Origin: Arthrobacter sp.
Lineage (GTDB): Bacteria; Actinomycetota; Actinomycetes; Actinomycetales; Micrococcaceae
Direction: 5' to 3'
NCBI GenBank assembly: GCA_025464545.1
Contig: JAODMA010000344.1
Location: forward strand, 1-12,449
DNA: 12,449 nucleotides
Program-made: the position numbers and the translations under genes
The notes under the pieces: model-generated
The model's database searches: none
What the model saw: only the letters and a program-made list of their open reading frames with translations
Told to the model about the DNA's origin: nothing
Shown: one piece after another, positions 1-5,770 of the stretch
Numbering within the stretch: the first letter of the stretch is position 1
Layout: each line of letters opens with the position of its first letter

Positions 1-339
1 AAACCACGCCTCAAGGTTCAGTCCGTTGTCCAGGATCAGGTCCGCCTTGGACGCCTTGCGGATGTCCCCGGGGGTGGGCTCGTAGCCGTGGATTTCAGCC
101 CCGGCCTTGGTGATGGACTCGACCTGGAGCTTGTCCCCCGCCACGTTCTGCGCCACGTCAGCCAGCACCGTGAAGGTGGTCAGAACCACGGGCTTCTCGC
201 CCGGGGAACCCTGCCCCACAGAAGCACCCCCGCAGGCGGCCAGGGCCAGACAGAGAAGAACGGCGACGGCGGCTCCGGCGGTCCGGAGGCTACGGGCGCG
301 GGCGGCAGCTTTGGCGCGCCGAAACAAAAGTTTAGGCAT
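1..339 (-). CDS. Metal (Mn/Zn) ABC transporter substrate-binding lipoprotein, N-terminal part (cut by window edge)
   Basis: Only the first 113 codons are present; the gene runs off the left edge. An ATG at 339-337 opens a lipoprotein signal: basic N-region (residues 4-19), hydrophobic stretch (about 21-35) and lipobox LAAC with the lipidated Cys at residue 36. The mature part begins with a low-complexity linker and then VVLTTFTVLADVAQNVAGD, typical of cluster A-I metal-binding proteins (ZnuA/PsaA/MntC/SitA type). The stretch GAEIHGYEPTPGDI carries the conserved first metal-ligand His (His84), followed by KADLILDNGLNLEAWF (residues 98-113). The protein would capture Mn2+ or Zn2+ outside the cell and deliver it to a permease/ATPase, probably encoded beyond the left edge. 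NGLNLE resembles the manganese subgroup, but the metal cannot be decided from the N-terminus. A TACAAT box lies 7 bases upstream of the ATG, suggesting a leaderless mRNA. The family call is firm; the specificity is not. Confidence 0.88.
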   Translation of the reverse strand, partial: MPKLLFRRAKAAARARSLRTAGAAVAVLLCLALAACGGASVGQGSPGEKPVVLTTFTVLADVAQNVAGDKLQVESITKAGAEIHGYEPTPGDIRKASKADLILDNGLNLEAWF

Positions 340-346
340 ACCGAAT

Positions 347-352
347 ATTGTA
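347..352 (-). promoter_or_regulatory. Leaderless -10 box of the metal-binding lipoprotein gene
   Basis: On the minus strand TACAAT is followed by 7 bases and then the ATG at 339. This places the predicted transcription start at or next to the start codon. There is no Shine-Dalgarno sequence and no clear -35 box. Confidence 0.45.
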
Positions 353-379
353 CTTGTCCTGGGCGCCCGGCGGCGGCGC

Positions 380-385
380 TAGGCT
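380..385 (+). promoter_or_regulatory. Leaderless -10 box of the CPBP protease gene
   Basis: TAGGCT is followed by six bases and the ATG at 392. TTGTCC at 354-359 is a possible -35 box, but the 20-base spacer is long. The promoter is divergent from, and close to, the one for the metal-binding lipoprotein. Confidence 0.5.
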
Positions 386-391
386 GGTGCC

Positions 392-1153
392 ATGGGCACT
401 GCTCTCCGCACACCTCCCGCTCCCCGGCCGGAGCTTTACCGTTTCTCCCGGCTCGATCTCACCACTGCCGGGCTCTACGTTGCCGTGGCCGCCTTCTTTA
501 CCGCGGCCGGCGAGTTACTGGCGCCGCTGATGCTGCAGATTTCGAGCAACCCGGCCGTGGCATCGTATTCGGTCAACCTGCTGTTCTACGGGACCATCGG
601 CGTCCTGGCAGTGGCCGCGGCCCGGAAGATCGCCGTGCGCGACCTCCGCGTCCTGGCCACCAGACCCTGGTTCACGCTCCTCATGGTCCCGCTGGCGGTC
701 GTGGTCATGATGATCCTCACCGCGATCCTCGTCGCCCTCAGCGGACCCGTCCAGACCTCCGCGAACCAGGCCGGGCTGCAGGCCCTCATGCAGCAGGTCC
801 CGGCCTGGCTGATGGTGCCCCTGCTGGTGCTGGTGGGCCCCTTCGTGGAGGAGTACATCTTCCGCCACCTGCTGATCGGCAAGCTCAGCCGGCGGGTCAA
901 CATCTGGGTCTGCTGCGCCCTGTCTGTGGTGCTGTTTGCGGCCCTCCACATCGTCGGCCAGGAAGACCTGACTCTGCCGGTGCTGATGCCCTACCTCGCC
1001 ATGGGCGCCGTGCTCGTGTTCGTCTATGTCTGGACCGGCAAGAACGTGATGTTCTCGTACTTCGTTCACGCCTCGAAGAACCTGCTGGCCGTCATCTTCA
1101 TCTACGCCATCCCGCCCGAGGTTCTGGAGCAGCTGCAGCGGATGCAGGGCTAG
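392..1153 (+). CDS. CPBP family intramembrane glutamic endopeptidase (Abi/CAAX protease-like)
   Basis: This 253-residue polytopic membrane protein carries all three signature motifs of the CPBP (PF02517) family. They are EExxxR at residues 153-158 (EEYIFR), FxxxH at 182-186 (FAALH) and HxxxN at 226-230 (HASKN). In the family the Glu and His residues form the intramembrane active site (as in the Rce1 group), so the enzyme looks catalytically intact. Hydrophobic segments lie at about 26-46, 62-78, 95-117, 138-151, 171-187, 198-214 and 231-241. Bacterial members are linked to bacteriocin self-immunity, peptide maturation or regulated proteolysis; nothing nearby identifies a substrate. The ATG at 392 has no Shine-Dalgarno site but has TAGGCT ending six bases before it, so the mRNA may be leaderless. 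The divergent metal-binding lipoprotein shares the 52-base spacer. Family confidence is high; the biological role is unknown. Confidence 0.9.
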   Translation: MGTALRTPPAPRPELYRFSRLDLTTAGLYVAVAAFFTAAGELLAPLMLQISSNPAVASYSVNLLFYGTIGVLAVAAARKIAVRDLRVLATRPWFTLLMVPLAVVVMMILTAILVALSGPVQTSANQAGLQALMQQVPAWLMVPLLVLVGPFVEEYIFRHLLIGKLSRRVNIWVCCALSVVLFAALHIVGQEDLTLPVLMPYLAMGAVLVFVYVWTGKNVMFSYFVHASKNLLAVIFIYAIPPEVLEQLQRMQG

Positions 1154-1202
1154 CTGGCGCGGCACCGGCCTCGGGCCTCTTCCGGCGCGGGGCTCGGCGT
1201 CG

Positions 1203-1208
1203 TAGGTT
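1203..1208 (+). promoter_or_regulatory. Leaderless -10 box of the VOC gene
   Basis: TAGGTT is followed by six bases and the ATG at 1215, with no Shine-Dalgarno sequence between. A poor -35 candidate, TTCCGG (1180-1185), lies 17 bases upstream. Confidence 0.45.
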
Positions 1209-1214
1209 CTTTCC

Positions 1215-1655
1215 ATGACACTGAACATCCAGATCGCCGTCGACTGCAGAAAACCGCATGAGCTTGCCGACTGGTGGGCCGAAACCCTGGACTGGGCCGT
1301 GGAGCCGCAGGATGAGGACTTCATCCGCTCCATGATCGAACAGGGTTTTGCCACCGACGCCGAAACCACGACCCACAACGGAAAACTCGTGTGGCGCGAC
1401 GGTGCAGCCATCCGTCCACCCGAAGAACTCGACGCCAAACCACCGACCCGCCGCATCCTCTTCCAGACCGCCCCGGAGGAAAAAACCATCAAAAACCGGA
1501 TCCACTGGGACGTGAACCTCGCGGGCGCGGACAAGGACACCGCGCGGTCCGCGCTTGAAGCGCGCGGCGCCACGTTCCTCTGGACCGCCCGCGAGGGACC
1601 GCATTCCTGGCACACCATGGCGGACCCGGAAGGCAACGAGTTCTGCATCAGCTGA
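1215..1655 (+). CDS. VOC superfamily / glyoxalase-like domain protein
   Basis: A 146-residue soluble protein with the look of a single glyoxalase-like (VOC, Glyoxalase_6-type) module. The N-terminal half opens with a beta strand, NIQIAVDC, followed by the helix HELADWWAETLDW. The C-terminal half repeats the pattern: RIHWDVNL (His97) begins the second beta-alpha-beta-beta-beta unit, and it ends in SWHTMADPEGNEFCIS (residues 131-146), the 'DPEGNEFC' signature common in these proteins. His97 and Glu142 are plausible metal ligands by family analogy. Members include fosfomycin/bleomycin resistance-like proteins, glyoxalases and many of unknown substrate; nothing here selects one. The ATG at 1215 lacks a Shine-Dalgarno sequence but has TAGGTT six bases upstream, so it may have its own leaderless promoter. 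It ends 21 bases before menB, but menB has its own promoter-like box, so functional linkage is doubtful. Confidence 0.82.
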   Translation: MTLNIQIAVDCRKPHELADWWAETLDWAVEPQDEDFIRSMIEQGFATDAETTTHNGKLVWRDGAAIRPPEELDAKPPTRRILFQTAPEEKTIKNRIHWDVNLAGADKDTARSALEARGATFLWTAREGPHSWHTMADPEGNEFCIS

Positions 1656-1664
1656 AGCGATTAC

Positions 1665-1670
1665 TAGACT
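1665..1670 (+). promoter_or_regulatory. Leaderless -10 box of menB
   Basis: TAGACT is followed by six bases and the GTG at 1677. It lies 9 bases after the VOC stop codon and would drive menB-menE, and possibly menA, independently of the VOC gene. Confidence 0.5.
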
Positions 1671-1676
1671 CGGACC

Positions 1677-2630
1677 GTGAGCAACGAAATCCCCGCCAAG
1701 GTATCCGACGTCTTTGACCCCACCCGGTGGCGCGCCGTGTCCGGTTTTGACGACTTCCAGGACATGACGTACCACCGGCAGGTGGAGCGCTCCGAAGACG
1801 GCACCGTGCTCCGGGACCTGCCCACCGTCCGCGTCGCCTTCAATCGGCCCGAAGTCCGGAACGCATTCCGCCCCGGCACCGTCGATGAGCTGTACCGCGC
1901 CATGGACCACGCCCGGATGACACCCGACGTGGCCACGGTGCTGCTGACCGGCAACGGGCCCTCGGCCAAGGACGGCGGCCACTCGTTCTGTTCCGGCGGG
2001 GACCAGCGGATCCGCGGCCGCGACGGGTACCGCTACGCCGAGGGCGAGACCCAAGAGACCATTGATCCGGCCCGAGCCGGCCGGCTGCACATCCTTGAGG
2101 TGCAGCGGCTCATGCGCACCATGCCGAAGGTGGTCATCGCCGTCGTGAACGGCTGGGCGGCCGGCGGTGGGCACTCGCTGCACGTCGTCTCCGACCTCAC
2201 TATCGCGTCCCGCCAGCACGGCAAGTTCAAGCAGACCGATGCCACGGTGGGCAGCTTCGACGCCGGCTACGGTTCTGCGCTGCTGGCCCGGCAGATCGGC
2301 CAGAAAGCCGCCCGGGAGATCTTCTTCCTGGCCCGGGAATACTCGGCCGACGACATGGTCCGGATGGGCGCCGTCAACGAGGCGGTGGACCACCCCCGGC
2401 TTGAGGAGGTGGCGCTGGAATACGCTGCCGACATCGCACGGCAGTCCCCGCAGGCTCTCCGGATGCTGAAGTTTGCCTTCAACCTCGCCGACGACGGCCT
2501 GGCAGGCCAACAGGTCTTCGCCGGTGAGGCCACCCGGCTGGCCTACATGACGGACGAGGCGGTGGAGGGCAAGGAAGCCTTCCTCGAGAAGCGCGATCCC
2601 GACTGGTCCCAGTTCCCGTACTACTTCTAA
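1677..2630 (+). CDS. menB: 1,4-dihydroxy-2-naphthoyl-CoA synthase
   Basis: MenB (crotonase fold, EC 4.1.3.36) cyclises o-succinylbenzoyl-CoA to 1,4-dihydroxy-2-naphthoyl-CoA in cytosolic menaquinone synthesis. The 317 residues match the actinobacterial length (mycobacterial MenB is about 314). Diagnostic stretches are FCSGGDQRIRGRDGY (104-118, oxyanion hole), NGWAAGGGHSLHV (158-170), SFDAGYG with Asp195 (193-199), and a C-terminus reading GEATRLAYMTDEAVEGKEAF and then PDWSQFPYYF. Asp188 in FKQTDATVGSFD occupies the position that is Asp in M. tuberculosis MenB and Gly in E. coli MenB, so this should be the bicarbonate-independent type. The start is GTG with no Shine-Dalgarno sequence but TAGACT six bases upstream. 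menE begins 9 bases after the stop, so the two are surely cotranscribed. Confidence 0.97.
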   Translation: MSNEIPAKVSDVFDPTRWRAVSGFDDFQDMTYHRQVERSEDGTVLRDLPTVRVAFNRPEVRNAFRPGTVDELYRAMDHARMTPDVATVLLTGNGPSAKDGGHSFCSGGDQRIRGRDGYRYAEGETQETIDPARAGRLHILEVQRLMRTMPKVVIAVVNGWAAGGGHSLHVVSDLTIASRQHGKFKQTDATVGSFDAGYGSALLARQIGQKAAREIFFLAREYSADDMVRMGAVNEAVDHPRLEEVALEYAADIARQSPQALRMLKFAFNLADDGLAGQQVFAGEATRLAYMTDEAVEGKEAFLEKRDPDWSQFPYYF

Positions 2631-2639
2631 GGCTCGCCT

Positions 2640-3794
2640 GTGACTTCCCCAGCTGAAAAGATTGAACCTGCCCTCGCGGCGCTGGCCGCCGCCCTCCGAG
2701 GCGAAGGCCCCGCCGTCGAGCTGTCCGCCGGTCCGGACGGCTCCCCGGTGGTTGAGCTGGTGGAGACCCCGGGATTCGAGGATGCCGCCGTCGTGGTGCG
2801 GACCTCCGGCTCCACCGGCACGCCCAAGGCGACGGTGCTGACTGTCGATGCTCTGGCGGCCTCCTCGATGGCGACCGCGCTGGCGCTCAAGGGTGAGGGC
2901 CAGTGGCTGCTGGCGTTGCCGGTGCAGTACGTGGCCGGCCTGCAGGTGCTGGTCCGCTCGCTCTTCGCCGGGACCCGGCCGTGGGTTCTGGACCTCAACG
3001 GCGGCTTCACCCCGGAGGCCTTCACCGCCGCCGCGCTCGAACTGACTGACAAGATCCGGTTCACCTCGCTCGTTCCCACCCAGCTGCAGCGGCTGCTGGA
3101 CTCCCCCTCGGCCGACACCCTGGCGGTGCTGCGCCGTTTCAACGCGGTGCTGCTCGGCGGCGCCCCGGCGGCCCCGGAGCTGCTCGCCTCGGCGCGCGAG
3201 GCCGGCGTCCGGGTCGTGACCACCTACGGTGCCGCCGAGACGTGCGGCGGCTGTGTTTACGACGGCGTCGCGCTGGACGGCGTCGACGTACGGCTGGCCG
3301 ACGACGGACGCATCCTGCTCGGCGGCGCCACGGTGGCCGCCGGTTACCTGGCCGCCCCGGATCTCACCGCGGAGGCGTTCGTGGAGGACGACGGGATCCG
3401 CTGGTACCGCACGAACGACCTCGGGGAACTGGCCAGTGATGGCAGCCTGGTGGTTTTGGGCCGGGCCGACGACGTCGTCATCACCGGCGGCGTTAAGGTG
3501 TCCGCCGCGCACGTGCAGGCGGAGCTGGAGAAGCTCGACGGCGTGCTTGCCGCCTTTGTGGCCGGCGTTCCGTCCGCCGAGTGGGGCCAGGCACTCGCGG
3601 CCTATGTTGCGCTGGCAGACAGCTCTCCGGAGGGCATCCGGGACTTCACCGCTGGCGCCGCCTGGGTGCCCGGGCTGGGCCGACTCGCGCCGAAAACGGT
3701 GCTGGCCGCCAGCGGACTGTTGATGCTGCCCAACGGGAAACCCGACCGGCTGGGCATGACGGTTCGGCTCACCGAGCTGCATCAGGGAAAATAG
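2640..3794 (+). CDS. menE: o-succinylbenzoate-CoA ligase (AMP-binding enzyme)
   Basis: MenE (EC 6.2.1.26) activates o-succinylbenzoate with ATP and CoA, making the substrate of MenB. The 384 residues show the ANL-family landmarks: P-loop RTSGSTGTPKATVLT at 54-68, YGAAET at 196-201, WYRTNDLGEL at 255-264 (Asp260 is the ribose-contacting Asp), hinge-region LGRADDVVITGGVKV at 273-287, and LPNGKPDR at 363-370 with the catalytic A10 lysine Lys367. It is shorter than E. coli MenE (about 450); the N-terminal domain is reduced, as is usual in actinobacterial MenE. The GTG start at 2640 has a weak AAGG seven bases upstream that overlaps the end of menB, consistent with coupled translation. A general acyl-CoA synthetase is an alternative, but position between menB and menA argues strongly for MenE. 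Confidence 0.93.
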   Translation: MTSPAEKIEPALAALAAALRGEGPAVELSAGPDGSPVVELVETPGFEDAAVVVRTSGSTGTPKATVLTVDALAASSMATALALKGEGQWLLALPVQYVAGLQVLVRSLFAGTRPWVLDLNGGFTPEAFTAAALELTDKIRFTSLVPTQLQRLLDSPSADTLAVLRRFNAVLLGGAPAAPELLASAREAGVRVVTTYGAAETCGGCVYDGVALDGVDVRLADDGRILLGGATVAAGYLAAPDLTAEAFVEDDGIRWYRTNDLGELASDGSLVVLGRADDVVITGGVKVSAAHVQAELEKLDGVLAAFVAGVPSAEWGQALAAYVALADSSPEGIRDFTAGAAWVPGLGRLAPKTVLAASGLLMLPNGKPDRLGMTVRLTELHQGK

Positions 3795-3798
3795 ATAG

Positions 3799-3814
3799 GC
3801 CGGGCACTCCCGGC
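3799..3814 (+). other. Short GC hairpin between menE and menA
   Basis: GCCGGG (3799-3804) and CCCGGC (3809-3814) are perfect complements around a 4-base loop, 4 bases after the menE stop and 16 bases before the menA ribosome binding site. There is no U-tract, so it is not a classic terminator. It could stabilise mRNA ends or tune menA expression within the operon, or be a chance GC palindrome. Confidence 0.3.
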
Positions 3815-3842
3815 GTCGCCGAACCAACACGAGGTACTGACC

Positions 3843-4724
3843 GTGGCCACAGCCGCTCAATGGATCCAAGGCGCCCGTCTGCGCACCCTGCCCGCCGCGA
3901 TCGCGCCCGTCCTGATCGGCACCGCCGCCGCGTACGAGATGGGCGCCTTCCGGCCGCTCAACGCCATTCTGGCCGCGCTCGTGGCCCTGCTGCTCCAGAT
4001 CGGAGTGAACTACGCCAACGACTACTCGGACGGCGTCCGCGGCACGGACGAGGACCGGGTAGGTCCCATGCGGCTGGTCGGCTCAGGCGCAGCCAAGCCC
4101 GACCAGGTCAAGTACGCGGCGTTTGCCGCGTTCGGTCTCGCGATGGTGTTCGGTCTCGTGCTGGTGATCATGACCCAGACCTGGTGGCTGATCCTCGTGG
4201 GCCTCGGCTGCGTCCTCGCCGCCTGGGGCTACACCGGCGGCAAGAACCCCTACGGATACCTGGGCCTGGGCGATGTCTTCGTGTTTGTCTTCTTCGGACT
4301 CGTAGCCACGCTCGGCACCACCTACACGCAGGCCGGACAACTGAGCCTCGCGGCCATCGTCGGTGCCGTCGGCACCGGTCTGATCGCCTGCGCCCTGCTG
4401 ATGGCCAACAACGTCCGCGACATCCCCACCGACCGGAAGGCCGGGAAGAAGACCCTGGCTGTGCGGCTCGGGGACAAGCATGCCCGGGAAAGCTACGTGC
4501 TGATGCTCGCCGTCGCCATCCTGCTGGTGATCGTGCTGGCCCCGGGACGTCCCTGGATGCTCATTGTGCTGCTGCTGATCCCGGCCAGCCTGATGCCATC
4601 GTGGCTGATGATCGCGGGGCGCCGGCGCAAGAGCCTGATCCCGGTGCTAAAGCAGACCGGACTGATCAACCTCGGCTACGCCGTGCTGTTCTCGCTGGGA
4701 CTGGCGCTGAGCCGCGGGTTCTGA
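3843..4724 (+). CDS. menA: 1,4-dihydroxy-2-naphthoate polyprenyltransferase
   Basis: MenA (EC 2.5.1.74) is a UbiA-superfamily membrane enzyme that joins a polyprenyl diphosphate to DHNA with loss of CO2, giving demethylmenaquinone. The 293-residue protein has the first Asp-rich motif NDYSDGVRGTD (Asp60, Asp63, Asp69) and the second, NNVRDIPTDRKAGKKTLA (Asp193, Asp197), which together hold Mg2+-diphosphate. About eight or nine membrane segments are visible, for example 41-57, 92-111, 113-130, 142-160, 168-187, 218-234, 238-256 and 272-289. GVRGTDEDRVGPMRLVGSG is characteristic of MenA rather than UbiA or protoheme farnesyltransferase. The GTG start has a good Shine-Dalgarno site, GAGGT (3831-3835), 7 bases away. 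A 48-base gap with a small hairpin separates it from menE, so it is probably the third gene of a menBEA transcript. menC, menD and menF are not in the window. Confidence 0.96.
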   Translation: MATAAQWIQGARLRTLPAAIAPVLIGTAAAYEMGAFRPLNAILAALVALLLQIGVNYANDYSDGVRGTDEDRVGPMRLVGSGAAKPDQVKYAAFAAFGLAMVFGLVLVIMTQTWWLILVGLGCVLAAWGYTGGKNPYGYLGLGDVFVFVFFGLVATLGTTYTQAGQLSLAAIVGAVGTGLIACALLMANNVRDIPTDRKAGKKTLAVRLGDKHARESYVLMLAVAILLVIVLAPGRPWMLIVLLLIPASLMPSWLMIAGRRRKSLIPVLKQTGLINLGYAVLFSLGLALSRGF

Positions 4725-4753
4725 TCGCGGGTTCCAGGAACGGGTTCTAGGAG
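4715..4753. repeat. Three tandem 13-base units at the convergent ends of menA and the DUF4229 gene
   Basis: CGGGTTC recurs at 4715, 4728 and 4741, exactly 13 bases apart. Units two and three agree at 11 of 13 bases (CGGGTTCCAGGAA and CGGGTTCTAGGAG). The array covers the last codons and stop of menA, the 22-base gap and the stop of the opposite gene. GTTCCAGGAAC (4731-4741) is also a perfect 11-base palindrome that could form a small hairpin. It may be a slippage product that now serves as the shared 3' end. Confidence 0.5.
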
Positions 4754-5055
4754 TCCTTGGGACGGTTGTCCGGGTGGACGGTGATCTCCGGGTGGGCGTC
4801 GACGAGGCGGTCCTCCGCGTCGGCGTCGGCGACTTCACCGGCGGAACGCAGCGGCTTGGCCTTGCCCGAGAAACGATTGTGCAGCGTTGCGGCGGCCGCA
4901 TCGCGTTGTTTCTGGAAGAAGAGGTAACTGATGGCGAACGCCATCATGCCGGCACAGAGGACGGCGAGCAGCCAGCCCAGCTGCAGATAAACGAACAATG
5001 CGAACAATGGCACGAACAGTGCGAGCCGGATCAGGGAGTATTTCAGGAAAGCCAC
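4747..5055 (-). CDS. DUF4229-type small membrane protein
   Basis: The 102-residue protein has two closely spaced membrane segments (about 8-24 and 27-46), then a basic cytoplasmic stretch (FQKQRDAAAATLHNRFSGKAK) and an acidic, probably disordered tail. This layout, including the N-terminal 'FLKYSLIRLALF' and the 'FFQKQRDAAAA' junction, matches the actinobacterial DUF4229 family, whose function is unknown. The start is GTG (5055-5053). There is no Shine-Dalgarno site, but TAAACT lies six bases upstream, the same arrangement as in several neighbours. It converges on menA with 22 bases between stops and diverges from the PLDc_N gene. Nearness to menaquinone genes hints at a membrane or respiratory role, but this is only context. 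Confidence 0.8.
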   Translation of the reverse strand: MAFLKYSLIRLALFVPLFALFVYLQLGWLLAVLCAGMMAFAISYLFFQKQRDAAAATLHNRFSGKAKPLRSAGEVADADAEDRLVDAHPEITVHPDNRPKDS

Positions 5056-5061
5056 ACTCCA

Positions 5062-5067
5062 AGTTTA
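5062..5067 (-). promoter_or_regulatory. Leaderless -10 box of the DUF4229 gene
   Basis: On the minus strand TAAACT is followed by six bases and the GTG at 5055. It supports GTG as the true start. No convincing -35 box is seen. Confidence 0.5.
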
Positions 5068-5175
5068 GCCGCCGGCGTCCGGACCACACCGCCACTCTTC
5101 CCTGGTCCTCCTCGCGCCACGGCGCGCTGCCTCGCGGGCCGGAACACCGGCCACGCCGGAGACTTCCCCGGACGC

Positions 5176-5181
5176 TAGACT
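5176..5181 (+). promoter_or_regulatory. Leaderless -10 box of the PLDc_N gene
   Basis: TAGACT, identical to the menB box, is followed by six bases and the ATG at 5188. No Shine-Dalgarno sequence or clear -35 box is present. Confidence 0.5.
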
Positions 5182-5187
5182 GATTAC

Positions 5188-5619
5188 ATGCTCCGTGTAG
5201 TGGTTACCGTCGCCGTTCTCGTCGTATTTGTCTACGGACTCATCGACGTGATCCGCACTGACCCACGCCAGACCAAGGGCATATCGAAGCCGGCGTGGAT
5301 CGTGGTGCAGATTGTCCTTCCCGTGATCGGGGCCGTCCTGTGGTTCCTCATTGGACGCCCCCGCGGCACCGGCCCCACCGCCGCCAGCTACAGCCACCCC
5401 GTCGCGCCGGACGACGACCCGGACTTCCTGCGCAACCTTGAACTCCGCCGCCGCCAGCAGGCCGAAGCGGATCGGCTCAAAAAGCTTAAGGAAGAACTGG
5501 ACGCCAAGGATCGCAAGGTCGGCGGCGAAGACGACCCCGCTGCGAGCCGCGACTCCGAATCCGGCGAAACCCACGGCTCCGGCGACGCCGGCGCACCGGG
5601 CAACGACGAGGTTAAGTAG
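5188..5619 (+). CDS. PLDc_N-domain small membrane protein
   Basis: The 143-residue protein has two membrane helices (about 3-21 and 37-56) with a short loop, LIDVIRTDPRQTKGISKPAW, and the second helix ends in LWFLIGRPRG. This is the PLDc_N (PF13396) pattern, found at the N-terminus of cardiolipin synthases and as stand-alone proteins in actinobacteria. No phospholipase D HKD motif follows, so it is not a phospholipase. After residue 70 comes an Asp-rich turn, then a charged probable coiled coil (about 78-110, LRNLELRRRQQAEADRLKKL) and an acidic Gly/Ser/Asp tail to the end, likely disordered in the cytoplasm. The ATG has TAGACT six bases upstream and no Shine-Dalgarno sequence, so it is probably leaderless. 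Its function is unknown. Confidence 0.82.
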   Translation: MLRVVVTVAVLVVFVYGLIDVIRTDPRQTKGISKPAWIVVQIVLPVIGAVLWFLIGRPRGTGPTAASYSHPVAPDDDPDFLRNLELRRRQQAEADRLKKLKEELDAKDRKVGGEDDPAASRDSESGETHGSGDAGAPGNDEVK

Positions 5620-5687
5620 ACCGTTCCCGGCTCTCCACCGCCCGGGCGCGCGGGCCAAGGTCCTACTCGCGTCTCCCGTTGGGCGTC

Positions 5688-5721
5688 AATGGCCGCTAAG
5701 CGGCGGGGCTTAGCGGCCATT
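5688..5721. terminator. Perfect 13-bp inverted repeat, probable bidirectional terminator
   Basis: AATGGCCGCTAAG (5688-5700) and CTTAGCGGCCATT (5709-5721) are exact reverse complements around an 8-base loop (CGGCGGGG). It sits in the 151-base gap between the convergent PLDc_N and ccsB genes, where transcription from both sides must stop. There is no long U-tract on either side, which is common in high-GC actinobacteria. A protein-binding palindrome is the alternative. Confidence 0.6.
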
Positions 5722-5737
5722 CAAGGCGGGTCGTGGA

Positions 5738-5752
5738 GCCGCGGACCGCGGC
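5738..5752. repeat. 15-base GC palindrome downstream of ccsB
   Basis: GCCGCGGACCGCGGC reads as a 7-bp inverted repeat around a single A. It lies 18 bases past the ccsB stop in the direction of that operon and 16 bases before the larger inverted repeat. Too tight to form a full hairpin, it may add to 3'-end structure or be chance in GC-rich DNA. Confidence 0.35.
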
Positions 5753-5770
5753 GGGCTAAGAGCGCAGCGT

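Noticed and set aside
331..345. Possible IdeR/DtxR-type operator overlapping the lipoprotein start
   Set aside because: TTTAGGCATACCGAA resembles one half-site, but only 6 of 15 bases match its own reverse complement, so symmetry is too poor to claim a metal-regulator box.
1098..3869. Minus-strand open frame of 923 codons
   Set aside because: It lies opposite the VOC, menB and menE genes, all of which have clear family motifs. The translation is rich in Gly, His, Arg and Gln without domains, typical of antisense frames in high-GC DNA.
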